DNA of 16,471 nucleotides from the NCBI GenBank assembly GCA_945865355.1, contig CAMBDN010000029.1, forward strand, positions 1 to 16,471, read 5' to 3'. The position numbers and the translations under genes are program-made. Positions 1 to 7,895 of the stretch are shown one piece after another (within the stretch, counting starts at the first letter, position 1; the number at the start of each line of letters is the position of its first letter). The notes below the pieces were generated by a model. It made no database searches. It saw only the letters and a list, made by a program, of their open reading frames with translations, and had not been told where the DNA came from. The DNA comes from Legionella genomosp. 1 (GTDB lineage Bacteria; Pseudomonadota; Gammaproteobacteria; Legionellales; Legionellaceae).

Positions 1-1
1 A

Positions 2-319
2 CGAGAGCTTTCTGAGCTAAAAGTGCAGTTTGCTGACAAAAATGAGGTCTATGATAAGCTCTTAAAATCGCATCAAAATCTACTCAGGCAGCAAGAAGGG
101 CAGCTTGAGCGACTTGAAAAAATAGGCGCAACAAAAACGCATCAACCAGTTAGAACGAAAGCATCGTCTAACTCAGTCAGCTTTTTTTTAGAGACCAGAC
201 CAACTCCTCAAAATGGGAAAAAAGCCACACACATACAAACAGAAACACTTATGGGTGAAATATTGGCAGACGAACATAGAAGTAGCACGACTAAAACCGC
301 AAGGCGAGCTTCTTTTTGA
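2..319 (+). CDS. C-terminal fragment of an unknown coiled-coil protein (5' end outside window)
   Basis: The frame is open from the first bases of the window to a stop at 317-319, so about 105 C-terminal residues are visible and the start lies upstream. A GTG at 23 could serve as a start, but the preceding codons read on in the same helical style (RELSELK), so I treat the gene as cut by the window edge. The first 40 or so residues are rich in Leu, Gln, Glu and Lys (KLLKSHQNLLRQQEGQLERL) and suggest a coiled coil. The rest is polar, low in hydrophobic residues and probably disordered. No catalytic motif or membrane segment is seen and no family is recognised. It could be the tail of a cytoplasmic structural protein or of a secreted effector, but nothing here decides. 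The absence of any competing frame makes a real gene more likely than chance. Confidence 0.5.
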   Translation, partial: RELSELKVQFADKNEVYDKLLKSHQNLLRQQEGQLERLEKIGATKTHQPVRTKASSNSVSFFLETRPTPQNGKKATHIQTETLMGEILADEHRSSTTKTARRASF

Positions 320-447
320 TAAACACAAAATGGCTTGAAGTGACTAGCGAGATGACACAGTTAGATGAACACTCTCATAATTTACGGTAGGAGCAATCAA
401 GCGGATATGTCACTTACTATTTTTACTATTTTACGCGTACACCAGAT

Positions 448-491
448 TTGACAATAACTCTTTTGACTTCTTTATCTTAGCATCATAGAGT
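448..491 (+). promoter_or_regulatory. weak promoter candidate for the exported protein gene
   Basis: Two -35-like hexamers lie close together: TTGACA at 448-453 and TTGACT at 463-468. The second is followed after 17 bases by TAGAGT (486-491), a 4/6 match to the -10 consensus. A perfect TATAAT at 503-508 has no matching -35 at the right distance. The region is very AT-rich, so chance matches are likely. The rest of the 320-525 gap shows nothing else. Confidence 0.25.
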
Positions 492-525
492 AGTAAATTG
501 ATTATAATTTGTAGAAGAAATAGTA

Positions 526-1113
526 ATGAATCAATTTATTTCTTATGGTTTTTTTTTAGGGAGCTTGGCATTAGGACTGACGCCAGCTTTATCATTTTCT
601 GCTACTGCTCAGCATGCTGCTTCTACTAGCCATACTGTTAAAAAAGCACCTTTTAAGAACATTAGCTTATTGTTTGTATTACAAGCAGTTGACGGTGAGG
701 TGGCTAAAACCACAACAGGTTATAAGATTACTTTGCAACATATTCGTCCTAAAATCCTTTATTTTAGCGATCGGCCTGTCAGAAAAGCAGGTTCTCTCTC
801 TACTGCTAAATTTTTTGATTTATGGATTAATTCTAAAATTGGTTTTAAAAAGGACGCACCTAATGCGGCAATTCTTTCTGACATGAGGGACACGAATAAA
901 AATGGTTTTGCCCATGCTGTCATCGCTACATTAAAAAATCCGGTGCTTAATAACGACGATAGTATGAGTTTTGATATTAAAAGCTTAAGTCACAATTTAG
1001 TTGTGGGTCATCATACTAACGTGAGTATCTTTTTTGATAATGTTAATGATCAAGATGGCTGTCCATATTCCTGTATGCAAACGTTTATGAGTATGGGAGA
1101 TGCTTATGGTTGA
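526..1113 (+). CDS. small exported protein of unknown function ('YFSDRP' type)
   Basis: This encodes 195 residues with a clear Sec signal peptide. The first 25 or so residues have a hydrophobic core (FFLGSLALGLTPALSFSA), followed by small residues and a probable signal peptidase I site near SFSA/ATA. There is no lipobox Cys at the cleavage site. The mature part contains YKITLQHIRPKILYFSDRPV (about 66-85) followed by a FFDLW stretch. I recall this pattern from short periplasmic or secreted hypothetical proteins of Legionella-like bacteria and others; their function is unknown to me. Near the C-terminus two Cys sit four residues apart (GCPYSC) and could form a disulfide in the periplasm. The ribosome binding site is weak (AGAAG about 11 bases upstream). 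The gene stands alone, divergent in function from the coiled-coil gene before it and convergent with the transglutaminase operon. Confidence 0.75.
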   Translation: MNQFISYGFFLGSLALGLTPALSFSATAQHAASTSHTVKKAPFKNISLLFVLQAVDGEVAKTTTGYKITLQHIRPKILYFSDRPVRKAGSLSTAKFFDLWINSKIGFKKDAPNAAILSDMRDTNKNGFAHAVIATLKNPVLNNDDSMSFDIKSLSHNLVVGHHTNVSIFFDNVNDQDGCPYSCMQTFMSMGDAYG

Positions 1114-1425
1114 GCCCGTAAAATGCTGTAAATTCGAGACGAACGAGATGTGCCATAACACCGGACAATTCATTTGCCACAGACCCAGACAAGTCATTAA
1201 TACTTTACAAGCTTAAGTCGGTTGGCTGTTCCATTGCTCCCCAAGCCCTATCACCACCCGTAGGTTCTACACTCTTTTTAAACGGCCAAGACGGAAGAAG
1301 AGGCAGAGTTATAAAAAGCAGATACCGTTTTTAGGCCAGTTCAACCTGTCGAGCCACTTCACAGGTAGGTGTAACATACAGACCACATTCCCTGATTTAA
1401 TCCTAACCAGGTAGGATGGGGTATA
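1114..1425. other. intergenic gap between convergent genes
   Basis: These 312 bases separate the exported-protein gene from the end of tgpA. No start-to-stop gene is supported. On the minus strand positions 1205-1330 are open for about 41 codons, ending GGDRAWGAMEQPTDLSL before a stop, but they lack an early start codon and may be a remnant or chance. Two small inverted repeats occur: ACCTGT/ACAGGT (1344-1349 with 1361-1366) and ATCCTA/TAGGAT (1400-1405 with 1412-1417). The latter lies just past the tgpA stop. Neither has a following U-run, so terminator function is only possible. Confidence 0.5.
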
Positions 1426-3417
1426 TTAAAAATTCATCTTTATATTTTTTAAACGTTTCCTTAAAGACCTAAATAATTGCAAAATAGATAGACGTTGTTC
1501 AATATTTTCGCTGCTTTGTTGTAAGCGCAATAATTCGTATCGTTGCACATGATCATCTAATAACACTTTTAACTGAGGGTGCTTTAAGGACAACTCATGT
1601 AATTGCTGGGCTAAGGTTGCCGGCGGCAGTGTGTGTACATCCAATCGATGCATCTCTCTCTGCAAGCGATGGTATTCCTTTAACAATGGATCCTGTTCCA
1701 AGTGTAGCGAGATAATATACCAAGCGGCGCCAATGAGTAAAATTAACACCAACGCTAAAACAAATGCTTGGAATAATTTAATTTCGTCCCATTGATCTAA
1801 ACCGATTTTTTGTAATAAAACATGTTGTGTATCCTGATTGTAAAATAATAACCAACGCTCCCAGAAAAATTGTGCTGATTCTAAAAAATATCCAGCACGC
1901 AATGTCCATGACAATGCTGCATTATCTTGACTCCATTGAGTGAGCCAATCTTGTGTATAATCATTAAGTTGTTTTTTATGGATAATTCGATCAATGCGTT
2001 CAGGAGCAATAAAAGTAACAGGATCCAGCTGTTTCCAGCCTATCCCCTTTTGCCAATATTCCAACCAGGCATGAGCATCGTTTTGTCGTACAGTGAGATA
2101 ATGTGATATTGGATTCCATTTACCGCCATGATAACCCACAATGACTCTCGCCGGGATACCCACGGCCCTTAAAGCAATAGCCACAGCACTGGTATAATGC
2201 TCACAATAACCACGCTTGGTTTCAAACCAAAAGCTATCCATTAGATTAGCTTTGATAGCTGTATTGCCTGTGGTAAGAGAATACCAATAGGGCTCGGTAT
2301 TAATTTTATGCGATATCACTCCAATGAATGCTTGAGCATTGCCCTTAACAGTTGCGAATTGCTGTTTTGCCCATTCTTTTAGCCTGGGGTTACCATATGG
2401 CGGCAAATAGATATTTTGTTGAATGGTGCTTTTGTTTATTGGTAGATAGGACACCGGCATGTCGATCAATGAGTAATCGAATCGTTCATAAATAGCAGTT
2501 TTATCTTGCTGCATTAATCCTGCGGAAGGTGCAAACATAAGACCAGGTTGCGCTGCGATGGGATTTTCTTGATAAAACAGCCACTTTTTTTGATGCGGCT
2601 CTAACAGCACTTCATAACTTGGTGAGCCTCCAGCTTCTATTGATTTTAGTAATCTAAATTGATGACCATCAGTGCTTGATGCTTTCCAGCTCCAGCCATT
2701 ATATTGACTTAATACCCTTCCGCGCCAATACAAGCTGGGTTTGAATTGTTGATTAAATACAATTCGCATTGCGGTGCTATCATCATCAAAAATTTCAGAT
2801 AGGTTATCAAAGGTCATTTCCTCACTGAAGCCTGTTTTATTTTGTGATAAAGTGGGCACTCGCCACAATGGATGGCTCAAGCGTGGGAAAATATAAAACA
2901 GTAGCAAACTAAGTGGTATGGCAAGAAAAAAGTGCTTCATAAGACTTTTTCCGGTATGTTTCAAATCGACTGTCGGGGCTATAATTTTTACCATCAAGGC
3001 TAAATTCGCCAAAACACCTAGAATGGCATACAAAAAAATCCATAACGCTTGATTAAGTAGAAGTGCTGAGAGCATCACATATAAATTACATAAAACAAGC
3101 ACCTGTAGATCGCGTAAAGTATTAGCCTCTAAAACTTTTAACGCAGTAAAGAGTAATAAAAAACCAATATAAAAGTTGCTAGACTGCGATAGTCGATAGT
3201 GCGAGAACAACAAACATAGACTTGCGGTAACTAAAAATAGTCGTACCCAGATATTGGGTAATGAATAGCGAAAGTACTCTACAATCAACCGATAAATAAT
3301 GACAGCAATGATGAGAACAGATAACCACCAGGGATTGGTAAACAGGTGAGGCAAATAGCAAAGCAACATCACCCCAAATGCATAGCTAATTGTCTGTTTC
3401 GTGCTAATATTTCGCAT
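1426..3417 (-). CDS. tgpA: TgpA-like membrane transglutaminase
   Basis: The protein has 663 residues. The N-terminal third is a bundle of hydrophobic helices (the TgpA N-terminal/DUF3488-type region). It is followed by a periplasmic domain with a transglutaminase core: Cys405 in RGYCEHY, His449 in DAHAW and Asp465 in QLDPV form the expected Cys-His-Asp triad. A further membrane helix follows at about 551-569 (FVLALVLILLIGAAWYI), then a Leu-rich cytoplasmic tail resembling DUF4129. TgpA of Pseudomonas aeruginosa is an inner-membrane protein with periplasmic transglutaminase activity; the natural substrate is unsettled. I place the start at the ATG two bases after the stop of the DUF58 gene. 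The frame stays open for 44 more codons upstream inside DUF58, but that stretch (GRGAGLSLWFGITR...) is not TgpA-like. It is the last gene of a moxR-DUF58-tgpA operon. Confidence 0.9.
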   Translation of the reverse strand: MRNISTKQTISYAFGVMLLCYLPHLFTNPWWLSVLIIAVIIYRLIVEYFRYSLPNIWVRLFLVTASLCLLFSHYRLSQSSNFYIGFLLLFTALKVLEANTLRDLQVLVLCNLYVMLSALLLNQALWIFLYAILGVLANLALMVKIIAPTVDLKHTGKSLMKHFFLAIPLSLLLFYIFPRLSHPLWRVPTLSQNKTGFSEEMTFDNLSEIFDDDSTAMRIVFNQQFKPSLYWRGRVLSQYNGWSWKASSTDGHQFRLLKSIEAGGSPSYEVLLEPHQKKWLFYQENPIAAQPGLMFAPSAGLMQQDKTAIYERFDYSLIDMPVSYLPINKSTIQQNIYLPPYGNPRLKEWAKQQFATVKGNAQAFIGVISHKINTEPYWYSLTTGNTAIKANLMDSFWFETKRGYCEHYTSAVAIALRAVGIPARVIVGYHGGKWNPISHYLTVRQNDAHAWLEYWQKGIGWKQLDPVTFIAPERIDRIIHKKQLNDYTQDWLTQWSQDNAALSWTLRAGYFLESAQFFWERWLLFYNQDTQHVLLQKIGLDQWDEIKLFQAFVLALVLILLIGAAWYIISLHLEQDPLLKEYHRLQREMHRLDVHTLPPATLAQQLHELSLKHPQLKVLLDDHVQRYELLRLQQSSENIEQRLSILQLFRSLRKRLKNIKMNF

Positions 3418-3419
3418 GA

Positions 3420-4367
3420 TTAATAAACCGCTAGCTGACGCAGGCATTGCGTTAAATGAGCAGCTCCTTGCGATATATTTGTGCTGACTCCTTGTAATTC
3501 CAAACCATAAAGATAACCCTGCTCCTCGGCCTGTTTTAACCAGTAACATAAATGTTGTAAATTTGCTTCTAGAGATGCTGAGGGGAGATCTTTAATGCGA
3601 AATAACCAATAATTTCCTTCTGAATTTACCATTGTTTTAAGGTACCAACCTTGCCCACGTGCTGCAATTTTCCAAGCGATAAGGCTGGGCTGTGTCCACG
3701 GATTAAGAACAGGTTTCAAATCATAAAGCTCTTCATTGCCAGCCGTTTTTAAGGAATTATACTCTCCTTCTTGATGATTATTAGGCCAAAACCCTGGTGA
3801 AACACTCATAGGAAATACATAGTATTTCGCATCTAAATAGATATACCCCCAAACACGAAATAATCCAAACGGGAAATAGCTGAAAAAAGTAATTCGTGGT
3901 AATTCAAAACATCCGCGCTCTGAAGCACTCACCCAAAGCGTAATATGAGTCCCTTTATCGGTAATTTTCTCAATTTCAAGCGCTTCTTGATTAACAAAAT
4001 GATAGTCCAATGCATAACATAGTTTTCTCTCCAAAGTGAGCAATAATACAACCTTGATCATCTCATTTTGATGCGCATCATCAATCGAAACACAATGAAC
4101 AGAAAGACCCCTCAAATTTAAATGTGCTTCCCAAGCGCTAATCATTCCAGCCATGACTAGTAAAAAAGTAAGAAAGAATACTGAGCTCACTTGATAATTG
4201 ATAGCACAAAGAAATAGGGTCAATAATACCAATCCATACGACCAACCAAATTTTGAAGGTAGAATATACAAATTTCCTGAATCAAAGCGCTGTGAACGAC
4301 GAGACCAGGCACGTTTCCTAAACCAACGTGTCCAATAATTATTGAAGCGCATTCTTATTGAGTGCAT
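3420..4367 (-). CDS. DUF58 family protein of the MoxR-TgpA operon
   Basis: The protein has 315 residues. A basic N-terminus (RTRWFRKRAWSRR-like) precedes two adjoining membrane helices at about 40-75 (YGLVLLTLFLCAINYQVSSV and VFFLTFLLVMAGMISAW). A soluble domain follows, with beta-rich stretches and the DUF58 signature region near 210-235 (ELYDLKPVLNP...SLIAWKIAARGQGWYLK). In typical DUF58 proteins this region reads roughly R.Y..GD....I.W..SAR. Here the Gly-Asp is replaced by Asn-Pro, as happens in TgpA-linked members. DUF58 proteins usually accompany MoxR ATPases and are thought to be their clients or partners in cell-envelope processes; the biochemical role is not established. The start codon overlaps the moxR stop by one base (TAATG), and the stop lies two bases before tgpA, so the three genes should be translationally coupled. 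Confidence 0.85.
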   Translation of the reverse strand: MHSIRMRFNNYWTRWFRKRAWSRRSQRFDSGNLYILPSKFGWSYGLVLLTLFLCAINYQVSSVFFLTFLLVMAGMISAWEAHLNLRGLSVHCVSIDDAHQNEMIKVVLLLTLERKLCYALDYHFVNQEALEIEKITDKGTHITLWVSASERGCFELPRITFFSYFPFGLFRVWGYIYLDAKYYVFPMSVSPGFWPNNHQEGEYNSLKTAGNEELYDLKPVLNPWTQPSLIAWKIAARGQGWYLKTMVNSEGNYWLFRIKDLPSASLEANLQHLCYWLKQAEEQGYLYGLELQGVSTNISQGAAHLTQCLRQLAVY

Positions 4368-5269
4368 TAAATGGGCACCTCGACATGATGAAGCAAACGA
4401 TCGGCAGGCGTCAGCAAGTTTTGTGATTGCTTAAAATATAAACGATGATTAACAACAGCATGAATAACCGCCTGCACATCATCAGGTCGGACAAAATCTC
4501 GATCATCCGTTCGTGCGAAGGCTTTAGAGGCGCTAACTAAAGCAAGCCCTGCACGAGGACTTAAACCATGAACAAACCAGCCTTGATAACGACTAGCTTC
4601 TAAAATAAGTTGAATATAATCTATAACAGTGTCAGATATAGTTATTTGCTGGGTTTCTTGTTGCCAGATTAGTAATTGTCCAGCATCAATAACTTGTAGA
4701 TGCCCGCTTAGATCTCTACTGTGTTCCCTTGCTATTAATAGTTGCCGTTCCGCTTCAGGCGCAGGATATCCTATACTCAAGCACATTAAAAATCGGTCGA
4801 GTTGTGACTCCGGCAATAAATAAGTGCCCGTTTGATAAGATGGATTTTGCGTGGCTACCACAAAAAATGGCGATGGAAGTGCTTCTGTACCGGCATCTGT
4901 TGTTACTTGACGCTCTTCCATAGCTTCCAACAGTGCGCTTTGTGTCCTAGGTGTTGCACGGTTTAATTCATCAGCAAGAATCAGTTGAGAAAAAACGGGG
5001 CCATGATGAAAGCGAAAATGCTGCTGCTCTGTATCAAAAATTGATACTCCAATTAAGTCACTAGGCAGTAAGTCACTAGTGAACTGGATGCGTCTGTATT
5101 TCATCCCAGTAAAATAAGCCAGCGCATGACTAAATGTTGTTTTCCCCATTCCTGGTATGTCTTCTAGTAATAAATGTCCATTTGCCAACAGACAACTGAT
5201 ACCTAGCCTAATCACCTCTTCTTTACCTAACAGGATTTTGCTCAGTGCTTCTTGTAGTTTTTTTATCAT
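4367..5269 (-). CDS. moxR: MoxR-type AAA+ ATPase
   Basis: The protein has 300 residues, the usual length for the family. The Walker A motif is EDIPGMGKTT (about 36-45) and the Walker B motif is LILADE (96-101). Sensor 1 lies in VVATQNP (about 137-143), an arginine-bearing ESQLDRFLM follows (154-162), and sensor 2 lies in GLSPRAGLAL. MoxR ATPases act as chaperone-like machines in assembly or activation of protein complexes, often with DUF58 and von Willebrand partners. Here the partners are the DUF58 protein and TgpA, pointing to a cell-envelope role. The ribosome binding site is poor (GGCTGA). A promoter candidate immediately upstream would leave only a handful of leader bases, so translation may be nearly leaderless. 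No key residue appears to be missing. Confidence 0.93.
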   Translation of the reverse strand: MIKKLQEALSKILLGKEEVIRLGISCLLANGHLLLEDIPGMGKTTFSHALAYFTGMKYRRIQFTSDLLPSDLIGVSIFDTEQQHFRFHHGPVFSQLILADELNRATPRTQSALLEAMEERQVTTDAGTEALPSPFFVVATQNPSYQTGTYLLPESQLDRFLMCLSIGYPAPEAERQLLIAREHSRDLSGHLQVIDAGQLLIWQQETQQITISDTVIDYIQLILEASRYQGWFVHGLSPRAGLALVSASKAFARTDDRDFVRPDDVQAVIHAVVNHRLYFKQSQNLLTPADRLLHHVEVPI

Positions 5270-5281
5270 TATAATCAGCCA

Positions 5282-5309
5282 TTTATAAGTTAATGATATA
5301 ACGTCTCAA
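5282..5309 (-). promoter_or_regulatory. promoter candidate for the moxR-DUF58-tgpA operon
   Basis: Read on the minus strand, TTGAGA (5304-5309, 5/6 to the -35 consensus) is followed after 16 bases by TATAAA (5282-5287, 5/6 to the -10 consensus). Transcription would start near 5275, only about five to seven bases before the moxR ATG at 5269. This fits the absence of a good ribosome binding site. Confidence 0.45.
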
Positions 5310-5328
5310 TAACCTCTTGATCCGTAAA

Positions 5329-5393
5329 TGAAGGATCTCCTGAAAGTCGCGTGGTACCTGGTTCGGAGATCCTTCACTTCGCTCATGATGACG
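5329..5393. repeat. REP-like palindromic repeat
   Basis: Two perfect 12-base arms, TGAAGGATCTCC (5329-5340) and GGAGATCCTTCA (5365-5376), flank a 24-base loop. They continue into CTTCGCTCATGATGACG. Read on the minus strand this starts CGTCATCATGAGCGAAGTGA, close to the dispersed 'CGTCATCCTGAGCGAAG...GGATCT' type of palindrome found in many copies in various bacterial genomes. It lies between the divergent moxR operon and the MFS gene. Copy number cannot be judged from one window. Confidence 0.6.
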
Positions 5394-5536
5394 TATTTTT
5401 CTGGGAATATTGAGTCGTTACTTGTTGACTAAAGTATAGACCTTAATGAGACCAAGCTATTTTTTTACTAACCTGGAGGCGTTAAGGCTATATAGGAGCA
5501 AGATCGACATCTCGAAGCATATGTACAAAGAAGTTC

Positions 5537-5566
5537 TTGACGCACTGTAGCAAAGAGTAGTATTTA
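5537..5566 (+). promoter_or_regulatory. promoter candidate for the MFS transporter gene
   Basis: TTGACG (5537-5542, 5/6 to the -35 consensus) is separated by 18 bases from TATTTA (5561-5566, 4/6 to the -10 consensus). This would give a leader of roughly 20-25 bases before the ATG at 5596. Apart from this and the palindromic repeat, the 315-base gap from 5270 to 5595 shows no gene. Confidence 0.4.
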
Positions 5567-5595
5567 GAGAATATTGGCAATGTTTTAATTTAACA

Positions 5596-6891
5596 ATGAG
5601 CGAAATTGTAGAAATGAATGTGGTTGAAGACAAAAATAAATGGTTTGTTGTGGCATACCCATGGATTATCTGGACGATTGCAGCTGGTTTTTTCTTTTAT
5701 AAATACTTAATCCAAGTGTCACCCAGTGTAATGACTGTTGATTTAATGCAGGCATTTCATGTCAATGGCGCAGGTCTAGGAAATTTATCAGCGTTTTATT
5801 TTTATGCCTATTTGATAATGCAAATTCCAGTTGGGATCATGCTTGATAAATATAGTCCCAGAATAATAACTACGATTGCAATTTTTATTTGCAGTATGAG
5901 TACATTTGTATTTTCAATTACCGAATCGCTATGGTTAGCCTGTATTAGCCGAGCATTCATGGGTGCGGGGGCTGCATTCGCTGCTGTATCTTGTTTCAAA
6001 TTAGCCTCGGTATGGTTTGCTCCCAAACGATTTGCACTGGTTTCCGGGATATTTATGACCGCAGCCATGCTGGGTGCGGTTGGTGGTCAGATGCCACTCT
6101 CACTTTTGGTAAAGAATGTTGGCTGGCGAACATCGCTAGAAATCATTAGTATGGTAGGTCTTGTTCTAGGTGTCGTATACTTTGCTATTGTCCGTGACAA
6201 ACCAACCACAGCCCCTAATCCCCAAGACCAACACGAGAAAATGAGTGTTCACTTTGTAAGTATTATCAAGAATAAGCAAACGTGGTTGCTTTCATTATAT
6301 AGTGGCCTTGCTTTCGCCCCTGTATCCGTGTTTGGAGGCCTATGGGGGGTTCCCTTTTTAGAGATTGCTTATGATCTTTCTCGTGCGGACGCAGCGCTCG
6401 CTGTTTCCTGTATTTTTATCGGTTTTGCTGCAGGAGCCCCTTTGTTAGGCTGGCTATCCGATTACATGGGACGAAGAAAGCCCATCTTGTTACTTGGAGT
6501 TTTGTTAGCTTTAGTCTGCTTATTGATCGTCATCTACAGTCCCAACCAAAGTTTATCAATGTTAATGATCCTATTGTTTTTCTTTGGTTTTGGAACAAGT
6601 GGATTTTTTACAAGTTTTGCGATGATTCGTGAACTATTTCCTATCTTACTAGCCGCCACTGTTCTAGGAATTATGAATACCTTTGATTCAGTTTGTGAAG
6701 CATTGTACGAACCATTAGTAGGCGCTTTTCTTGACTGGACTTGGGATGGAAAAGTCGTCGGTGGGATCCACCAATTTTCTGTTGAGGGTTATCATCTTTC
6801 ACTAGCGCTTTTACCACTATCACTTATCTTAGCATTGGTCACTTTGGTTTTTATTAAAGAAACCTATTGCCATTCAAAATTTAGACATTGA
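5596..6891 (+). CDS. major facilitator superfamily (MFS) transporter
   Basis: The protein has 431 residues and about twelve hydrophobic helices, as expected for MFS carriers. The loop signature occurs in both halves: GIMLDKYSPRI (about 80-90) and GWLSDYMGRRKP (about 287-298). The first helix region, FFFYKYLIQVSPSVM, resembles a group of MFS proteins frequent in Legionella and Coxiella whose substrates are mostly unknown. It should sit in the inner membrane and move a small solute with protons. No substrate can be read from the sequence. Because the nearby mdc operon has no recognised malonate carrier, malonate or another organic acid is conceivable, but an unrelated gene lies between them and the strands are opposed. 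There is no good ribosome binding site before the ATG at 5596. An alternative in-frame ATG lies at 5614. Confidence 0.88.
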   Translation: MSEIVEMNVVEDKNKWFVVAYPWIIWTIAAGFFFYKYLIQVSPSVMTVDLMQAFHVNGAGLGNLSAFYFYAYLIMQIPVGIMLDKYSPRIITTIAIFICSMSTFVFSITESLWLACISRAFMGAGAAFAAVSCFKLASVWFAPKRFALVSGIFMTAAMLGAVGGQMPLSLLVKNVGWRTSLEIISMVGLVLGVVYFAIVRDKPTTAPNPQDQHEKMSVHFVSIIKNKQTWLLSLYSGLAFAPVSVFGGLWGVPFLEIAYDLSRADAALAVSCIFIGFAAGAPLLGWLSDYMGRRKPILLLGVLLALVCLLIVIYSPNQSLSMLMILLFFFGFGTSGFFTSFAMIRELFPILLAATVLGIMNTFDSVCEALYEPLVGAFLDWTWDGKVVGGIHQFSVEGYHLSLALLPLSLILALVTLVFIKETYCHSKFRH

Positions 6892-7000
6892 ATAATAGGA
6901 GACTCCGAAAACGCATGAATTTTACCTTTTACACAAGAAAATTAGAGTATCTTTCATGGTAATGTTATTTAACACTGTAATATACAATTCATCATCTCAC

Positions 7001-7005
7001 GAGGA
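7001..7005 (+). promoter_or_regulatory. strong ribosome binding site
   Basis: GAGGA stands six bases before the ATG at 7012. It is one of the best ribosome binding sites in the window and fixes the start of the following gene. Confidence 0.7.
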
Positions 7006-7011
7006 ATAATT

Positions 7012-7863
7012 ATGTCGTTAACCCATTTAAAAACGATTTCATTTCCGGGTAAGTTTTACATTACAACGGGTGTTGAATCATTGTTAACCATAGCCGATGA
7101 TGATGCTTATTCATTAAGTATGCCTCTTTTAGTCAGTGCCCAGCTAGGAAACGAGGAACTATATCACTTCGCACTGAAACGGATGAGCCGTGCAATGGAA
7201 AAAGTTGAATCAGGACCTTTTAAAGCGTGGTTATATGGTCGAATATTATTCGCTGCAGATAGCATTGACGATCATCAAACGGTAAGCAATACCTTAGCAT
7301 ATTTAAATACCTTGTTTGACACCTTATTTGAGAATGACACGACAAAGCTGGACAAATTTAACGCTTGGTCACTTGGTTATGTTGCGGCTTTAAACAAAGA
7401 AGAATACAGCAAGAGACGAGAATCAATGAAAAATGCTGCCGATTACAGCACAAAGAAGTACTTTGAAATAAATACAATCAACGCTTCTAATGAGAAAATA
7501 CAAGAAGCGCGTTCAGATGCAATATGGGCGTGGGTCATGAGCTCGCAAGCTGCAGCAAATGCGGGTGAACTAAATGCATATACCTATGCTATTGAACAAA
7601 TCCTAGCAATTACAGAACAAACAAGCATTAGCAACGCGTTACAGAATGGACTTCTTAGAACCGATAGATCCAATAACTACCCGGCATGGGCAATCATTAT
7701 TGTTCGTTTGGCAGCGCAAAAAATAGGTGATGACGCCCGATTTAAAGCGCTTGAAGCACCATTGTTAGAAGCAATTAGTAGAGCGAAATTTGAAAACCGA
7801 ACGGAAGAGGTGCTGCTAGCTTTAGTTAATTCACAATTAGCTATTGAAAGGGCTAAAGTGTAG
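7012..7863 (+). CDS. conserved-looking protein of unknown function, all-helical
   Basis: The protein has 283 residues and I do not recognise its family. It has no signal peptide and no membrane helix, so it is probably cytoplasmic or a secreted substrate without a Sec signal. Composition is rich in Ala, Leu, Glu and Lys with helix-friendly stretches throughout. Several segments (PLLVSAQLGNEELYHFALKR, AIWAWVMSSQAAANAGELNA, WAIIIVRLAAQKIGDDARFK) look like paired antiparallel helices of a TPR-like or alpha-solenoid fold, but no strict repeat can be aligned. It has a strong ribosome binding site, sits 120 bases after the MFS gene and is followed by a terminator candidate. It may be transcribed on its own or with the MFS gene. 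It converges with the mdc operon, 20 bases from its end. Confidence 0.8.
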   Translation: MSLTHLKTISFPGKFYITTGVESLLTIADDDAYSLSMPLLVSAQLGNEELYHFALKRMSRAMEKVESGPFKAWLYGRILFAADSIDDHQTVSNTLAYLNTLFDTLFENDTTKLDKFNAWSLGYVAALNKEEYSKRRESMKNAADYSTKKYFEINTINASNEKIQEARSDAIWAWVMSSQAAANAGELNAYTYAIEQILAITEQTSISNALQNGLLRTDRSNNYPAWAIIIVRLAAQKIGDDARFKALEAPLLEAISRAKFENRTEEVLLALVNSQLAIERAKV

Positions 7864-7871
7864 CTTTTATG

Positions 7872-7895
7872 GTTGAAGCCTATTCAACACTTTTT
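7872..7895 (+). terminator. intrinsic terminator candidate for the 7012-7863 gene
   Basis: A 6-base stem GTTGAA/TTCAAC (7872-7877 with 7883-7888) with a 5-base loop is followed by AC and five Ts (7891-7895). The stem is short and AT-rich, so it is at best modest. It overlaps the last codons of mdcH on the other strand. Confidence 0.4.

Noticed and set aside
1400..1417. ATCCTA/TAGGAT hairpin as terminator of the tgpA operon
   Set aside because: The stem is only six bases and no U-run follows on the minus strand. I leave it as part of the intergenic description.
3418..3549. Upstream extension of the TgpA frame by 44 codons
   Set aside because: It overlaps the DUF58 gene and reads as a shadow of it. 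The ATG two bases after the DUF58 stop gives a normal TgpA N-terminus.
5808..6068. Minus-strand frame of 86 codons inside the MFS gene
   Set aside because: It is antisense to a clear transporter frame, with no ribosome binding site and no family features.
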